A DNA stretch of 49,330 nt from EX4484-2 sp964592095 (GCA_964592095.1 CAZQER010000001.1:1-49330), one strand, 5' to 3'; counted from the stretch's first letter, positions 25,612 through 34,919 are shown. Translations and numbers: made by a program. The notes: generated from the letters alone by a model not told the origin.

Positions 25612-26216
25612 TGAGGATATTGTATAGGGGTGCCGAGGCAAATCTATATCTGAAAGGTGATAGACTAATAAAGGAGAGGATAAAGAAAAAATACAGAGTA
25701 AGGTATCTTGATGAAAAATTAAGAAAATCGCGCACAAAAAGGGAATCTAAATTATTGGATAGTGCCAGAAGAGCAGGCGTTTATGTTCCTCTCTTATATA
25801 ATGTTGGTGAGAATAAATTAGAGATGGAATTCATAGATGGGGTATCAATAAAAGAATTCCTTGATAATCTCGATAAATCTGACTCAAAAAATATAAAAGA
25901 GATTTCTAAAATGATTGGTGAATCCGTTTTAAAACTACATAATGCAAACATCATACATAATGACCTTACCACATCTAATATGATTCTTAGAAATAAAAAA
26001 CTTTATATGGTTGATTTCGGTCTTGGCATAAATTCCACAAGAATTGAGGATAAAGCAACGGACCTTGTGGTTCTGAAAAAATCATTGAAGGCTGCCCATA
26101 GTGATAAATTTGATGATATATGGAATAAGATCCTAAAGGCTTACAGTGAATGCAGATACTATAAGGAGATTCTTAAAAGGATTGGTGAGATAGAAAAAAG
26201 AGCTAGATATGCATAG
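25611..26216 (+). CDS. bud32: KEOPS complex kinase/ATPase Bud32
   Basis: The 201-residue protein is a minimal kinase of the Bud32/PRPK type. It has YRGAEANLYL at the nucleotide loop, LIKERIKKKYR with the catalytic lysine region, the catalytic loop IHNDLTTSNMIL (115-126) and metal-binding VDFGLG (134-139). It acts in the KEOPS complex that adds threonylcarbamoyl to A37 of ANN-decoding tRNAs. In many archaea it is fused to Kae1; here it is a separate gene, and Kae1 is not in the window. The downstream Taw3 gene also acts near position 37 of tRNA. Confidence 0.93.
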   Translation: MRILYRGAEANLYLKGDRLIKERIKKKYRVRYLDEKLRKSRTKRESKLLDSARRAGVYVPLLYNVGENKLEMEFIDGVSIKEFLDNLDKSDSKNIKEISKMIGESVLKLHNANIIHNDLTTSNMILRNKKLYMVDFGLGINSTRIEDKATDLVVLKKSLKAAHSDKFDDIWNKILKAYSECRYYKEILKRIGEIEKRARYA

Positions 26217-26325
26217 ATAAGGAATTTGAGATAACCAATGCTTTTTCTTGCGTCGTAAAATTTGGTCAAAGATTAAAGGCGAAACTCATGGATTGATTAA
26301 TTATCATTTTTTATAAATATTTAAC

Positions 26326-26907
26326 ATGACATCGCGTTTTGAAAATCAAAAAAGGATTGCTATTGAAAGGCTTAAGAACGCTATTGAAGATGATGAGGTT
26401 GATAGGGATATCCTGGGGTTAATTAACTATATAAACTCTCTAAATAATTTTTATACAACCTCAAGTTGTTCCGGAAGGATTACACTACTGCACGATTTGG
26501 GCTCTAAAATAAAAAATGATTGGTTGGGTAAGTGGCACAGAGAGGTAAGATTTGATGAAATTCTGGATTCTCTTTCAAATATTCCTGCAAATGGGATTGT
26601 GTGGTTCAAATATGAATCCCCTATACTGCATATAGTTTCAAAAACCATTGATAATGCAAAACTTCTCATCAATATTGCCAGAGATTCGGGATATAAGAGG
26701 GTTGGAATTCAGGGTTTAAAAAATGAGAGGTATGTTGTTGAGATATGTGATACTGAAAGGGTTGATTGTCCGATAGTTGATAATGGAAACCTTCTTGTCG
26801 ATAATAATTATTTAAAATATCTCACAAGATTTTCAAATATGAAATTTAGAAACGGTAGAAAGAAATTGATGAAATTTGAAAGAGAAATAAAAAGACAAAT
26901 TGGATAA
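26326..26907 (+). CDS. taw3: tRNA wybutosine-type methyltransferase Taw3 (TYW3 family)
   Basis: The 193-residue protein has the TYW3 motifs FYTTSSCSGRITLL, VWFKYESPILHI and SGYKRVGIQGL. It methylates the tricyclic wyosine precursor at G37 of archaeal tRNA(Phe). The gap from bud32 (26217-26325) shows no recognisable feature other than TTTATAAATAT at about 26310-26320, which is too close to the ATG to be its own TATA box. An earlier GATTAATTATC fits the distance better. Confidence 0.9.
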   Translation: MTSRFENQKRIAIERLKNAIEDDEVDRDILGLINYINSLNNFYTTSSCSGRITLLHDLGSKIKNDWLGKWHREVRFDEILDSLSNIPANGIVWFKYESPILHIVSKTIDNAKLLINIARDSGYKRVGIQGLKNERYVVEICDTERVDCPIVDNGNLLVDNNYLKYLTRFSNMKFRNGRKKLMKFEREIKRQIG

Positions 26908-26945
26908 AGAAGATTTAAGCAGATAATTCAAAAATAAATAAGAAA

Positions 26946-28367
26946 ATGAATTTTAAAGAGATTAGAAAAGGGGTCTGGGAATTTAGAGATAAAGAGACTA
27001 ATGTTCCAATAAGAGTATATGCTACTGATAAGATATTCAGGTCTATGGAAGAAGGAGTATTTAAACAGGCGTTTAATGTAGCAAAACTTCCTGGAATACA
27101 GAAGGCAAGTTTGGTAATGCCTGATGGTCATTATGGGTATGGATTTCCAATAGGGGGTGTTGCAGCGTTTGATTTGGAAAATGGAATTATAAGCCCTGGT
27201 GGTGTTGGTTATGACATAAACTGTGGTGTTAGGCTTTTAACAACAAATCTGAGGGTGAATGAGGTAAAACCAAAATTGAGAGAACTTATGGATAAATTAT
27301 TTATAAATATACCATCAGGTGTTGGGAGTGAAAGCAAATTAAGGGTATCAATTGATGAATTGGATAATGTGGCTACCTTGGGTGCCAAATGGGCTATAGA
27401 AAACGGCTATGGTGTTAGGGAGGATTTAAAACACATAGAGGAAAATGGCTCCATGAGTGGGGCAAATCCAGAAAAGGTCAGTAATAGGGCAAAGTCAAGG
27501 GGAAAATCTCAGTTGGGAACTCTCGGAGCAGGAAATCACTTCCTTGAGGTGCAGAGGGTTGATAAGATTTTTGATAAAGAAATTGCCGAAAGATTTGGTA
27601 TAAATTCCGAAGGTCAGATAACCATTATGATACATTGTGGTTCGAGGGGTTATGGACATCAGATTGCTGATGAGTATATAAAGATAATGCTCTCTGCAGC
27701 AAGAAAATATAAAATAGAACTGCCTGATATGGAACTTGCCTGTGCACCATTAAATTCAGATGAGGCAAAAGATTATTTTCGTGCAATGTATTGTGCGGTT
27801 AATTTTGCATTCTGCAACAGACAGATAATAACCCACTGGGTCAGGGAGACATTTAGGAAGATATTCGGAGATGAGATAACATTGGACCTTGTGTATGATG
27901 TCTGCCATAATATCGCAAAATTTGAGAAACACACAATCAATGGAGAAAAAATGATGCTGTGTGTTCACAGAAAGGGAGCTACACGAGCATTCTCTGCGGG
28001 TAGAAAGGAAATTCCAGAAGTATATAAATCTACGGGGCAACCAGTAATAATCCCCGGAGATATGGGAACCGCATCCTACATACTTATTGGAACAGACAGG
28101 GCAATGAATGAGACATTTGGTAGTACATGTCATGGTGCGGGAAGAGTAATGTCTAGGCATAAGGCAATAAAAAGATTCAGAGGTACTGAAATACAGAGAC
28201 AATTAGAATCAAAGGGTGAGATTGTTAGAGCAACACACCCAAAGGTATTGGCAGAAGAGGCATCTAAAGCGTACAAGGATGTTGATGAAATAATTAAGAG
28301 TGTTGAGCTTAGCGGTATATCAAAGGCAATAGCCAGAGTAATACCTATGGGTGTGGCTAAGGGGTGA
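26946..28367 (+). CDS. rtcB: RNA-splicing ligase RtcB
   Basis: The 473-residue protein has the RtcB motifs MPDGHYGYGFPIGGVAAFD, GGVGYDINCGVRLL with the metal-binding cysteine, LGTLGAGNHFLEVQ with the guanylylated-site neighbours, HCGSRGYGHQ, and STCHGAGRVMSR near the C-terminus. It joins tRNA halves after intron removal, using GTP and Mn2+. No intein is present, unlike some archaeal RtcB genes. It is followed after 4 bp by the riboflavin reductase gene. RtcA is also present in the window. Confidence 0.95.
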   Translation: MNFKEIRKGVWEFRDKETNVPIRVYATDKIFRSMEEGVFKQAFNVAKLPGIQKASLVMPDGHYGYGFPIGGVAAFDLENGIISPGGVGYDINCGVRLLTTNLRVNEVKPKLRELMDKLFINIPSGVGSESKLRVSIDELDNVATLGAKWAIENGYGVREDLKHIEENGSMSGANPEKVSNRAKSRGKSQLGTLGAGNHFLEVQRVDKIFDKEIAERFGINSEGQITIMIHCGSRGYGHQIADEYIKIMLSAARKYKIELPDMELACAPLNSDEAKDYFRAMYCAVNFAFCNRQIITHWVRETFRKIFGDEITLDLVYDVCHNIAKFEKHTINGEKMMLCVHRKGATRAFSAGRKEIPEVYKSTGQPVIIPGDMGTASYILIGTDRAMNETFGSTCHGAGRVMSRHKAIKRFRGTEIQRQLESKGEIVRATHPKVLAEEASKAYKDVDEIIKSVELSGISKAIARVIPMGVAKG

Positions 28368-28371
28368 AATA

Positions 28372-29049
28372 ATGAAAAGGCCATTTATTTTTATAAATAC
28401 TGCAATGACGGCAGATGGGAAGATATCAACAATAGAAAGAAAACAGATTAGAATATCAAATGAGAAGGATATGGAAAGGGTTGATAAACTAAGATCTGAA
28501 TCAGATGCTGTTCTTGTTGGAATGAATACTGTTATTGTTGACGACCCAAAACTTACGATAAAATCGGAAAAACTAAGAAGAGAAAGGATAAAGAGGGGTT
28601 TAGCAGAAAATCCGATCAAGGTTACGATAGGTAAACTTGATAATCTAAGTATGGATTCAGATTTCATGAGTTATGGAAATGCAGAAAAGATTATTTTTGC
28701 ATCAAGTGATTCAGATCCATATAAAATTGAGGAGATTGGAAACGCGGCAAAGATATTCCTTAGTGATGATAAGGATATTAATTTAAGGTATGTTGTTGAA
28801 ACACTTTATATACTTGGTGTAAAGAAATTGATGATTGAAGGTGGTTCATCAACAAATTATAGGTTTCTTAAAGAGGGTCTGGTTGATGAAATCTACATTA
28901 CAATAGCGCCAAAGATCTTTGGTGGAAAAACTGCCCCGACATTGGTTGATGGTAGGGGGTTTAAAGAGAATGAGGAAATTAATTTGAAGCTTATATCAGT
29001 AGATAGACTAAGTGATAATATACTTCTTAGATATAAAGTTATAAAATAA
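28372..29049 (+). CDS. 2,5-diamino-6-ribosylamino-pyrimidinone 5'-phosphate reductase
   Basis: The start at 28372 (MKRPFIFINTAMTADGKIST) has GGGGTGA about 6 bp upstream, inside the end of rtcB, and gives 225 residues. The RibD C-terminal reductase fold is clear: NTAMTADGKIS, SESDAVLVGMNTVIVDDPKL, LMIEGGSSTNYRFL and ITIAPKIFGG. In archaea this stand-alone reductase (ArfC, also MjaRED) reduces the ribosyl side chain before deamination in riboflavin and F420 synthesis. No other riboflavin gene is adjacent. Confidence 0.92.
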   Translation: MKRPFIFINTAMTADGKISTIERKQIRISNEKDMERVDKLRSESDAVLVGMNTVIVDDPKLTIKSEKLRRERIKRGLAENPIKVTIGKLDNLSMDSDFMSYGNAEKIIFASSDSDPYKIEEIGNAAKIFLSDDKDINLRYVVETLYILGVKKLMIEGGSSTNYRFLKEGLVDEIYITIAPKIFGGKTAPTLVDGRGFKENEEINLKLISVDRLSDNILLRYKVIK

Positions 29050-29115
29050 TCAGAAGGGGATAAATATGTATCTGATAAATAAAATATAAATTATCCAATA
29101 ACAAATAAGATAAAA

Positions 29116-31320
29116 ATGGCTAAGATATATTCGCCTACAACAAGAAGTACCAATCCGAAAAGATTGTTAAAATTGCTTCTCCATACGGGAAAACTAAAGG
29201 CAAGTATTGTTGCAACAACATTATCAGTTGATAGAAAAACACTTGATAGTTGGATATCTGAGTTTCGGGGTATGAATCTCATTAAGGTCAGCGGTAGTAA
29301 AGATGACCCTGAATTAGAGATCACAAAAGAATTTCTTGAAAAGATAAAATATCTCCAGAAAAGAAGAAGTGAAAGAACAAAAATTATTAGAGAGGCAAAG
29401 GAGGAACTAAGGAGAAAATCAGAGGCTCTTAAGAAAGAACATGAAGGGAAGTTGAAGTTAGAAAAGAAACTGAGGGAAAGCTTGGACGACCTAAAAAAAC
29501 TTGAGGATAAGTTATTGAAGGAGAGAGAAGAACATCGTAGATTAGAGGAAGAACTCAGGAGGGAAAGGGAGGAAAAGTCAAGAGAACTTCGGGAATTGAA
29601 GAAAAAACTTGAGGAGGAGTATATAAAAAGAAGGAACCTGCAGGAAGAGATTGATAGAGGGAAGAGAGAACTCTCCGAAGTAGAGAGGAAAATAGCCACT
29701 GAAGTTACTGAAGAAAAGAAAGGGGAATTGCAGGAATTGAAAAAACAACTTGAAGAGAGATATATAAAAAATACAGATCTTGAGAAGAAATTACGAAAAA
29801 GAGAGGAGGAATTGAAGAAGAAGGAGGCGAAACTTAGAGCAGAGGAGGAAAGACTTATAGCAAAACAGGCGGAGATTCTTGAAAGGGAGGATTGGGGAAA
29901 GGATGAGCTTCAGGAGAAGCATAGACAAGTAATTGAAATGGAGAGGGAACTCAGAGAGAGGGAACAGAGGTTGAAGGAAAGGGAAAGGGAGATTAAGGAA
30001 AGGGAGAAGGAATTGATGGAGGAAAGAGAGGAGATGGAACTCTTCTTTGGTGATGAGTTAGAATTGAAGGCAATGAAAGATGAACTGAAAAAAAGAGAGG
30101 AAGAGTTAAAAAAGGAGGAAGCAGAAATACAGAAATTTGTGGATGAGCTCATAGAAAGGCGTGAGAGAATTCTTGTGGAAGAGGAAAGGTTGAAAGAGCA
30201 TGCAGAAAAGATACAGGGGATGGAAAAAAGCATGAAGGAAAGAGAGGAGAAGATAGAAAAGAGGAGGAAGGAATTGCTTGATATTGAAAGAAAACTTCAG
30301 GAGAAGCATAGAGAGATAACTGAAATGGAAAATGAGATTAAAGATAGAGAGATAAGATTGAAGGAGAAGGAGGCTGAAATAGAAAAGAGAAAGAAGGAAT
30401 TACTATCTACTGAGGGAGAATTACAGAGAAGGAGCAAGGAATTGATTGAAAAAGAGCAAGAGATGAATGAAAGGGAAAAGAATCTGTCAAAAATGGTGGA
30501 TAACATAGAGGAGAGGGAAGAGGAACTTCGGAAAAAGGAACTGGAAATAAAAGACAGGGAGAAAGAAATAAAAAATGATGAAAAGAGATTATCTGCTCTT
30601 GAGGACAGAATAATTAAGAGTGATTTGGAGTTGGATGCAAGAGAGAATGAGATAAGCAGAAGAGAGGGTGAACTTGCAGGGAGAGAGGAGAGCATTCGAA
30701 TGAGAGAAAAAGAATTGAAGAGTCTTGAGAATGAACTAAGGATGAGGGAGAAAAAGCTGAAGGAGATTGAAGAGAGATTGAACGAGGAGAAGAAAAGGTT
30801 TGCTGAGGCTCAGAAAAGGATAGATGAAAGGGACATATATCTCAGAAAAAAGGCTGAGGAAATAGAAGAACTATTTAGAAAATGGAAAATTAAAAAAATA
30901 TCTGCAGAACCTTTGATAAAAGAGAGTACAATAGAGAAACCAAGAGAGGAAAAAGAAGAGGGAGTGTCAATAAAGGGGAAAGTAATGTTAGAGAAACCGG
31001 AAGAAAAGAAGGTATCGGTATCTCCGGAGAATGAAGAAAATATAAATAGATTGATGGATCTGGTTATAAGAAACAAGGTATTGGATGGAAAAAAGGCAAC
31101 GAAGTTCTTAGGAGCGTCGGAAAAAGAAATTGAGGAATGGGCTCTACAACTTGAGAGGAGGGGCATTGTAAAAATACATTCTAAATTCTTTGGTGGTTTT
31201 GATATTGTGCTAACGCCAGATGCCCTCAAAAGGTTGAAAAAGGAGGAGGAAAGAAAAAAGATAGCATTGGTGAAGGAAGAACTTGCGAGAATAAGAAGAG
31301 AGGCAGGTATGAAGGAATGA
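29116..31320 (+). CDS. Long coiled-coil protein with a winged helix at each end
   Basis: I recognise no named family. The 734 residues begin with a winged-helix-like domain (about 14-77: RLLKLLLHTGKLKASIVATT, LSVDRKTLDSWISEFRGMNL, then a wing ending LEITKEFL). An almost unbroken charged coiled coil of about 530 residues follows, rich in Glu, Lys, Arg and Leu. After a Pro/Glu linker comes a second, similar winged helix at about 640-712 (RLMDLVIRNKVLDGKKATKF, LGASEKEIEEWALQLERRGI, KIHSKFFGGFDIVLTPDALK). A dimer would carry DNA-binding-like heads at both ends of a rod some 75 nm long. There are no Walker motifs, so it is not an SMC ATPase. A bridging or chromosome-organising role is inference. 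Confidence 0.8.
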   Translation: MAKIYSPTTRSTNPKRLLKLLLHTGKLKASIVATTLSVDRKTLDSWISEFRGMNLIKVSGSKDDPELEITKEFLEKIKYLQKRRSERTKIIREAKEELRRKSEALKKEHEGKLKLEKKLRESLDDLKKLEDKLLKEREEHRRLEEELRREREEKSRELRELKKKLEEEYIKRRNLQEEIDRGKRELSEVERKIATEVTEEKKGELQELKKQLEERYIKNTDLEKKLRKREEELKKKEAKLRAEEERLIAKQAEILEREDWGKDELQEKHRQVIEMERELREREQRLKEREREIKEREKELMEEREEMELFFGDELELKAMKDELKKREEELKKEEAEIQKFVDELIERRERILVEEERLKEHAEKIQGMEKSMKEREEKIEKRRKELLDIERKLQEKHREITEMENEIKDREIRLKEKEAEIEKRKKELLSTEGELQRRSKELIEKEQEMNEREKNLSKMVDNIEEREEELRKKELEIKDREKEIKNDEKRLSALEDRIIKSDLELDARENEISRREGELAGREESIRMREKELKSLENELRMREKKLKEIEERLNEEKKRFAEAQKRIDERDIYLRKKAEEIEELFRKWKIKKISAEPLIKESTIEKPREEKEEGVSIKGKVMLEKPEEKKVSVSPENEENINRLMDLVIRNKVLDGKKATKFLGASEKEIEEWALQLERRGIVKIHSKFFGGFDIVLTPDALKRLKKEEERKKIALVKEELARIRREAGMKE

Positions 31321-31333
31321 TAAATGTCTGAAA

Positions 31334-32632
31334 ATGTCTGAGGGAGTTCTATTTCTTAAATCAGGAAGATGTGCATGGGGTAAATGTCTTTTTTGCGGTT
31401 ATGGCAAGATTCAGGAGAAAGTTATCTCCAAAAACGAATTTAAAAGATATCTGCATAAATTTTTTAATTCGATTAAAAATATAAATCATATAGACCATAT
31501 AAAAGTATTTAGTTCTGGTAGTTTTTTGGATGAAAGACAATTACCTCGTGAATTGAGAAAATATTTTATAAGCGAGTGTCTGAATAGGGGTATCAAAAAG
31601 GTAACGATAGAATCCCGTCCGGAATTTGTAACAGAAGAATCTATTGATGATTTTGACAATCTTGATTTAGAAATTGCTATAGGTTTGGAGATTGCAGATA
31701 ACAATGTTCTAAAAAAGATTAATAAGGGGTTTTATTTAAGGGATTTTGAAAGAGCAGCCTCTTTGATACATGCAAAGGGTGCAGGTGTAAGAACATATCT
31801 CTTGGTAAATCTACCGTTTATTGAGAATATGGAAAATAGCCTAAATACTTCTGTTGAATATGCCCTAAAATTTTCTGATTCCGTAGTTCTTATAAATCTG
31901 TTACCTCATAGCAACAGTGATTTATTCAAATTGTGGATAAGGGGGGAATGGAATTTTTTGAGCAGGGATGAATTTTATAGAGTAACGAAGAGATTTGCCT
32001 CAAATCCAAAGATAGAACTGGATGTAGAAACATTTCGTTTTGTTCCGAAATTTCCAGACGAATTAAAGGAAAATCTCTCTGGAGTTGGTGAAAGATATTT
32101 GACCCATTCACATTTTGAGGTTTGGCAGGATTACCTTATAAGATGGTATACTCCTCCCGCTGGTAAAAAGTTCCTCCTCTTTCTTCCATGTTCATATAAA
32201 AAACCATATTCAAAATCTGAGACACATAAGAGAATTATAAGTAAATTGAAGAATCTTAAGAATTACAATAAAATTCATGAGATTATGATTTCAAATGCGG
32301 GGGTGGTTCCAAGAGAATTTGAAAATTATTATCCATTCAACAGCTATGACTGGGATGAGAAAAAGGAGACTGAGGAGATAAAGATGAGATACATAGATGT
32401 AACAAAAAATAGAATCAAAAAATATATTCGGAGGCATATAAAGAATTATTTGAAAACTTTCTGTTTTCTTAAATATGATTCTGAAAGTTTTATTGCATTA
32501 AAAAGGGCATATGATGAATTGGGTATGGAATGTAGAAATCTACTTATCAGGGATATCAATGAACCAAAACCTCTGCAGACAGATAAGGCACTGAATGAAC
32601 TTTATAGAGGGCTCAAAAATGAAATTGGTTAG
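31334..32632 (+). CDS. Radical SAM protein fused to ArcS-like (DUF5591) domain, probable archaeosine synthase
   Basis: Residues 5-235 are a radical SAM domain like RaSEA (COG1244). The cluster cysteines are in GRCAWGKCLFCGYG (Cys13, Cys18, Cys21; spacing x4-x2), followed by FSSGSFLDERQ, TIESRPEFV and LEIAIGLEIADN. The C-terminal part (about 275-432) carries motifs I know from the catalytic domain of archaeosine synthase ArcS/TgtA2: PCSYKKPYSKSETH at 285-298, IHEIMISNAGVVPREFENYY at 314-333, and YDWDEKKE soon after. ArcS adds lysine to preQ0 in tRNA, and RaSEA then cleaves the adduct to archaeosine. Normally the two are separate subunits. Here one 432-residue chain seems to hold both. The family calls are good; the joint activity is inferred. 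Confidence 0.78.
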   Translation: MSEGVLFLKSGRCAWGKCLFCGYGKIQEKVISKNEFKRYLHKFFNSIKNINHIDHIKVFSSGSFLDERQLPRELRKYFISECLNRGIKKVTIESRPEFVTEESIDDFDNLDLEIAIGLEIADNNVLKKINKGFYLRDFERAASLIHAKGAGVRTYLLVNLPFIENMENSLNTSVEYALKFSDSVVLINLLPHSNSDLFKLWIRGEWNFLSRDEFYRVTKRFASNPKIELDVETFRFVPKFPDELKENLSGVGERYLTHSHFEVWQDYLIRWYTPPAGKKFLLFLPCSYKKPYSKSETHKRIISKLKNLKNYNKIHEIMISNAGVVPREFENYYPFNSYDWDEKKETEEIKMRYIDVTKNRIKKYIRRHIKNYLKTFCFLKYDSESFIALKRAYDELGMECRNLLIRDINEPKPLQTDKALNELYRGLKNEIG

Positions 32633-33374
32633 GTTCATATATAACGGAAGGGAGCATATGGGAGAATTATTAAGAGATAATAGAATAGCAATATTTGAAG
32701 GGAATATATTCAATCACGAAAAAAGGGCCATAGGATACTGTAAAATATCAGAGATTAAATTTTTACCGCCTATAAATCCATCCAAAATTGTATGTATTGG
32801 TTTTAATTACAAAAAACATATGGACGAGATAATAGAAATAGCAACCAAAAAACCAACATTAACCCTAAAATCACAGAATGCAGTAATAGGTCATAATGAC
32901 TTCATTGTACTGCCAAGGGTGTCAGATCGTGTGGAGCATGAGGCGGAACTTGGTATTATAATAAAAAGAGGGGGTTACAGAATAAAAAATCCTGATGAGT
33001 ATATACTGGGGTATACTATCGTAAATGATGTTACAGCCAGAGATATAGAGAAGGACATGGTTCAATGGAGTGCAAGTAAGAGTTTCCCTACATTCTGTCC
33101 TATTGGGCCGTGTATAGAAACAGAACTAAATCCAGAAAATTTATGGATAAGGTGCTGGGTGAATAATAAACTCAGGCAGAAGGACAATACAAGGAATATG
33201 CTATACAACCCGTTTAAATGTGTTGAATTTGTATCAAGATTTATGAAACTCCAGAGAGGTGACTTAATAGCCACTGGAACTGTTCCAGGAGTGGGCATTC
33301 TAAAGAATGGTGATGTAGTTGATATAAAAATTGATGGTATAGGCATCCTAAGAAATATGGTAAAATCGGAGTAA
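32619..33374 (+). CDS. Fumarylacetoacetate hydrolase-family protein
   Basis: The start at 32619 (MKLVRFIYNGREHMGEL) overlaps the radical SAM gene by 14 bp and gives about 251 residues. The FAH fold is marked by KIVCIGFNYKKHMDE, the metal site VEHEAELGIII, GYTIVNDVTARDIE, and the C-terminal GDLIATGTVPGVGILKNGDV. Members hydrolyse or decarboxylate acylpyruvate-type compounds, for example acylpyruvases and oxaloacetate decarboxylases. There is no aromatic-degradation context, so a housekeeping acylpyruvase or oxaloacetate role is more likely. Confidence 0.9.
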   Translation: MKLVRFIYNGREHMGELLRDNRIAIFEGNIFNHEKRAIGYCKISEIKFLPPINPSKIVCIGFNYKKHMDEIIEIATKKPTLTLKSQNAVIGHNDFIVLPRVSDRVEHEAELGIIIKRGGYRIKNPDEYILGYTIVNDVTARDIEKDMVQWSASKSFPTFCPIGPCIETELNPENLWIRCWVNNKLRQKDNTRNMLYNPFKCVEFVSRFMKLQRGDLIATGTVPGVGILKNGDVVDIKIDGIGILRNMVKSE

Positions 33375-33410
33375 GATTTTTATTTTCTATTACTCTAATC
33401 TTTAATTGAG

Positions 33411-34115
33411 ATGATAATAATTCCGGCGGTTGATATAAAGGATGGAAAATGTGTTCAGATGATAGGTGGTAAATTAGGGACTGAGAAGTTCTATGGGGAC
33501 CCAATTGAAATAGCACTCAAATGGCAATCGGATGGAGCCAAACTTATACACATTGTAGATTTAGATGCTGCTATTGGAACTGGAGATAATTCTGAAATAG
33601 TTGGTGAGATATGTAGGAGGGTTGATATACCTGTAGAATTTGGTGGAGGAATAAGGGATATTGACAGGGTAAGAAAACTTATCAATATGGGCATAGATAG
33701 AATCATTTTAGGAACATTTGCAATAGAGGATTATATGAACAATTTCCTGTCAATGAAGAAACTGAAGGATATTTTCGGTAGTGAAAGATTGATGATTGCC
33801 ATAGATTCCAGAGATGGTGAAATTGTGGTCAGTGGATGGCAACATAAAACTGGAATTAAGACTACGGAGTTTGTGGGGGAAGTAGGTGATTTGATTTGGG
33901 GATTTTTGTACACTGATGTTGAGGTAGAAGGCAGAATGGAAGGAATTAATCTGAAAAGGACGAGAGAGGTTGTTGAATCCACAGAACTTCCCGTAATTGT
34001 TTCTGGAGGAGTGTCATCAAAGGAGGACCTGAGAAATCTTGAGGAGATAGGTACGTGGGGTGTTGTGATAGGGAAGGCATTATATGAAGGAAAATTAAGA
34101 TTCCTAAAAGGATAG
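33411..34115 (+). CDS. hisA: ProFAR isomerase HisA
   Basis: This 234-residue beta/alpha barrel has IPAVDIKDGKCVQMIGG at the N-terminus with the first catalytic Asp and IHIVDLDAAIGTGDNSEIV. EFGGGIRDIDRVRKL, IAIDSRDGEIVVSGWQHKTG with the second catalytic Asp, and VIVSGGVSSKEDL follow. The TDVEVEG segment instead of TDI-x-DG is usual in archaeal HisA. It catalyses the Amadori rearrangement in histidine synthesis. No other his gene is in view. Its end overlaps the opposing presenilin-like gene by 12 bp. Confidence 0.93.
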   Translation: MIIIPAVDIKDGKCVQMIGGKLGTEKFYGDPIEIALKWQSDGAKLIHIVDLDAAIGTGDNSEIVGEICRRVDIPVEFGGGIRDIDRVRKLINMGIDRIILGTFAIEDYMNNFLSMKKLKDIFGSERLMIAIDSRDGEIVVSGWQHKTGIKTTEFVGEVGDLIWGFLYTDVEVEGRMEGINLKRTREVVESTELPVIVSGGVSSKEDLRNLEEIGTWGVVIGKALYEGKLRFLKG

Positions 34116-34919
34116 TAAGGCTATTATAAAACCAGACAGTAAACCAACTGTTATTGGTGGAAGAGCAGGGAGTGCGAGTCCTTTCTTATTGAGGATGTAA
34201 TTCAGGAGTATAATCAGACCGATTAACCCTCCAATTGCCGATATTATGGGATATTCTATTGAATAGTCTCTAAGCATAGAAACGGTAAATACCACGGGTA
34301 GAGCCATATCGCCAGTACCAAGCCCCAGATATCTGTCCCCAACAGGAATGGCAAACATTAATGGGATCTTTCCCCTTGATTCCTCCGCTATCTTAATCAT
34401 ATGTTTTGTTCCAAAAACAGCAATTATGTCATAAAATGAGAGTGCAACTATAAAAATCAATGCGGGTATTAGTGAAAGAGATGCCCCAATTAGAGAACCT
34501 ATTCCTGGAATTACAAATAACAGTACAAGATTTATAATAAATATGTTATCCCTTTTCCAGATAAATATTAATAGTAACGATATTGCCAATAAAAAACCAC
34601 CAACACATCCAAATATGTTACTGAATGTGAAATAAAGTCCAACCATAAATCCCGAGAATATCAAAATTTTTATAATTAAGTCCATTCCGTATTTGAGTAA
34701 TATAAATAAAAATACTGTTGCTATAATTATCATAACGAACAAGTAAACTGCAGAATACGGGTCTCTTGGATTTTCTGTGACTGATTGTATTTCACCCTCG
34801 TCTACCTTCTCCACTATTCCTTTTTTTATTCCATAGCCTCCTGCACTAATCCAGAGTGCAACACCCTGTATAAAGATATAGATAAAAATTGCAATAAAAA
34901 AGGAATTAATGTTTTTCAT
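34104..34919 (-). CDS. Presenilin-like intramembrane aspartic protease (A22)
   Basis: The 271-residue protein has nine hydrophobic segments. The catalytic pair is Asp164 in SFYDIIAVFG (the YD motif) and Asp204 in GLGTGDMALP (GxGD), with PALPPI (PAL motif at 251-253) in the last helix. This is the archaeal presenilin homologue family (DUF1119/PSH). It cuts membrane-spanning segments of other proteins. The natural substrates in archaea are unknown. It converges with hisA, and its start faces the structured leader of the inositol-phosphate synthase gene. Confidence 0.93.
   Translation of the reverse strand: MKNINSFFIAIFIYIFIQGVALWISAGGYGIKKGIVEKVDEGEIQSVTENPRDPYSAVYLFVMIIIATVFLFILLKYGMDLIIKILIFSGFMVGLYFTFSNIFGCVGGFLLAISLLLIFIWKRDNIFIINLVLLFVIPGIGSLIGASLSLIPALIFIVALSFYDIIAVFGTKHMIKIAEESRGKIPLMFAIPVGDRYLGLGTGDMALPVVFTVSMLRDYSIEYPIISAIGGLIGLIILLNYILNKKGLALPALPPITVGLLSGFIIALLSF

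Noticed and set aside
26217..26325. C/D-box or other small RNA between bud32 and taw3
   Set aside because: I looked for paired C (RUGAUGA) and D (CUGA) boxes and did not find a consistent set.
27756..28202. 148-residue minus-strand frame inside rtcB
   Set aside because: It lies wholly within conserved RtcB sequence and is rich in Cys, His and Ser, as expected for an antisense shadow.
29091..29699. 202-residue Ser/Phe-rich frame on the minus strand
   Set aside because: It is the complement of purine-rich coiled-coil codons. The plus-strand protein has clear domains, and this frame has no family features.
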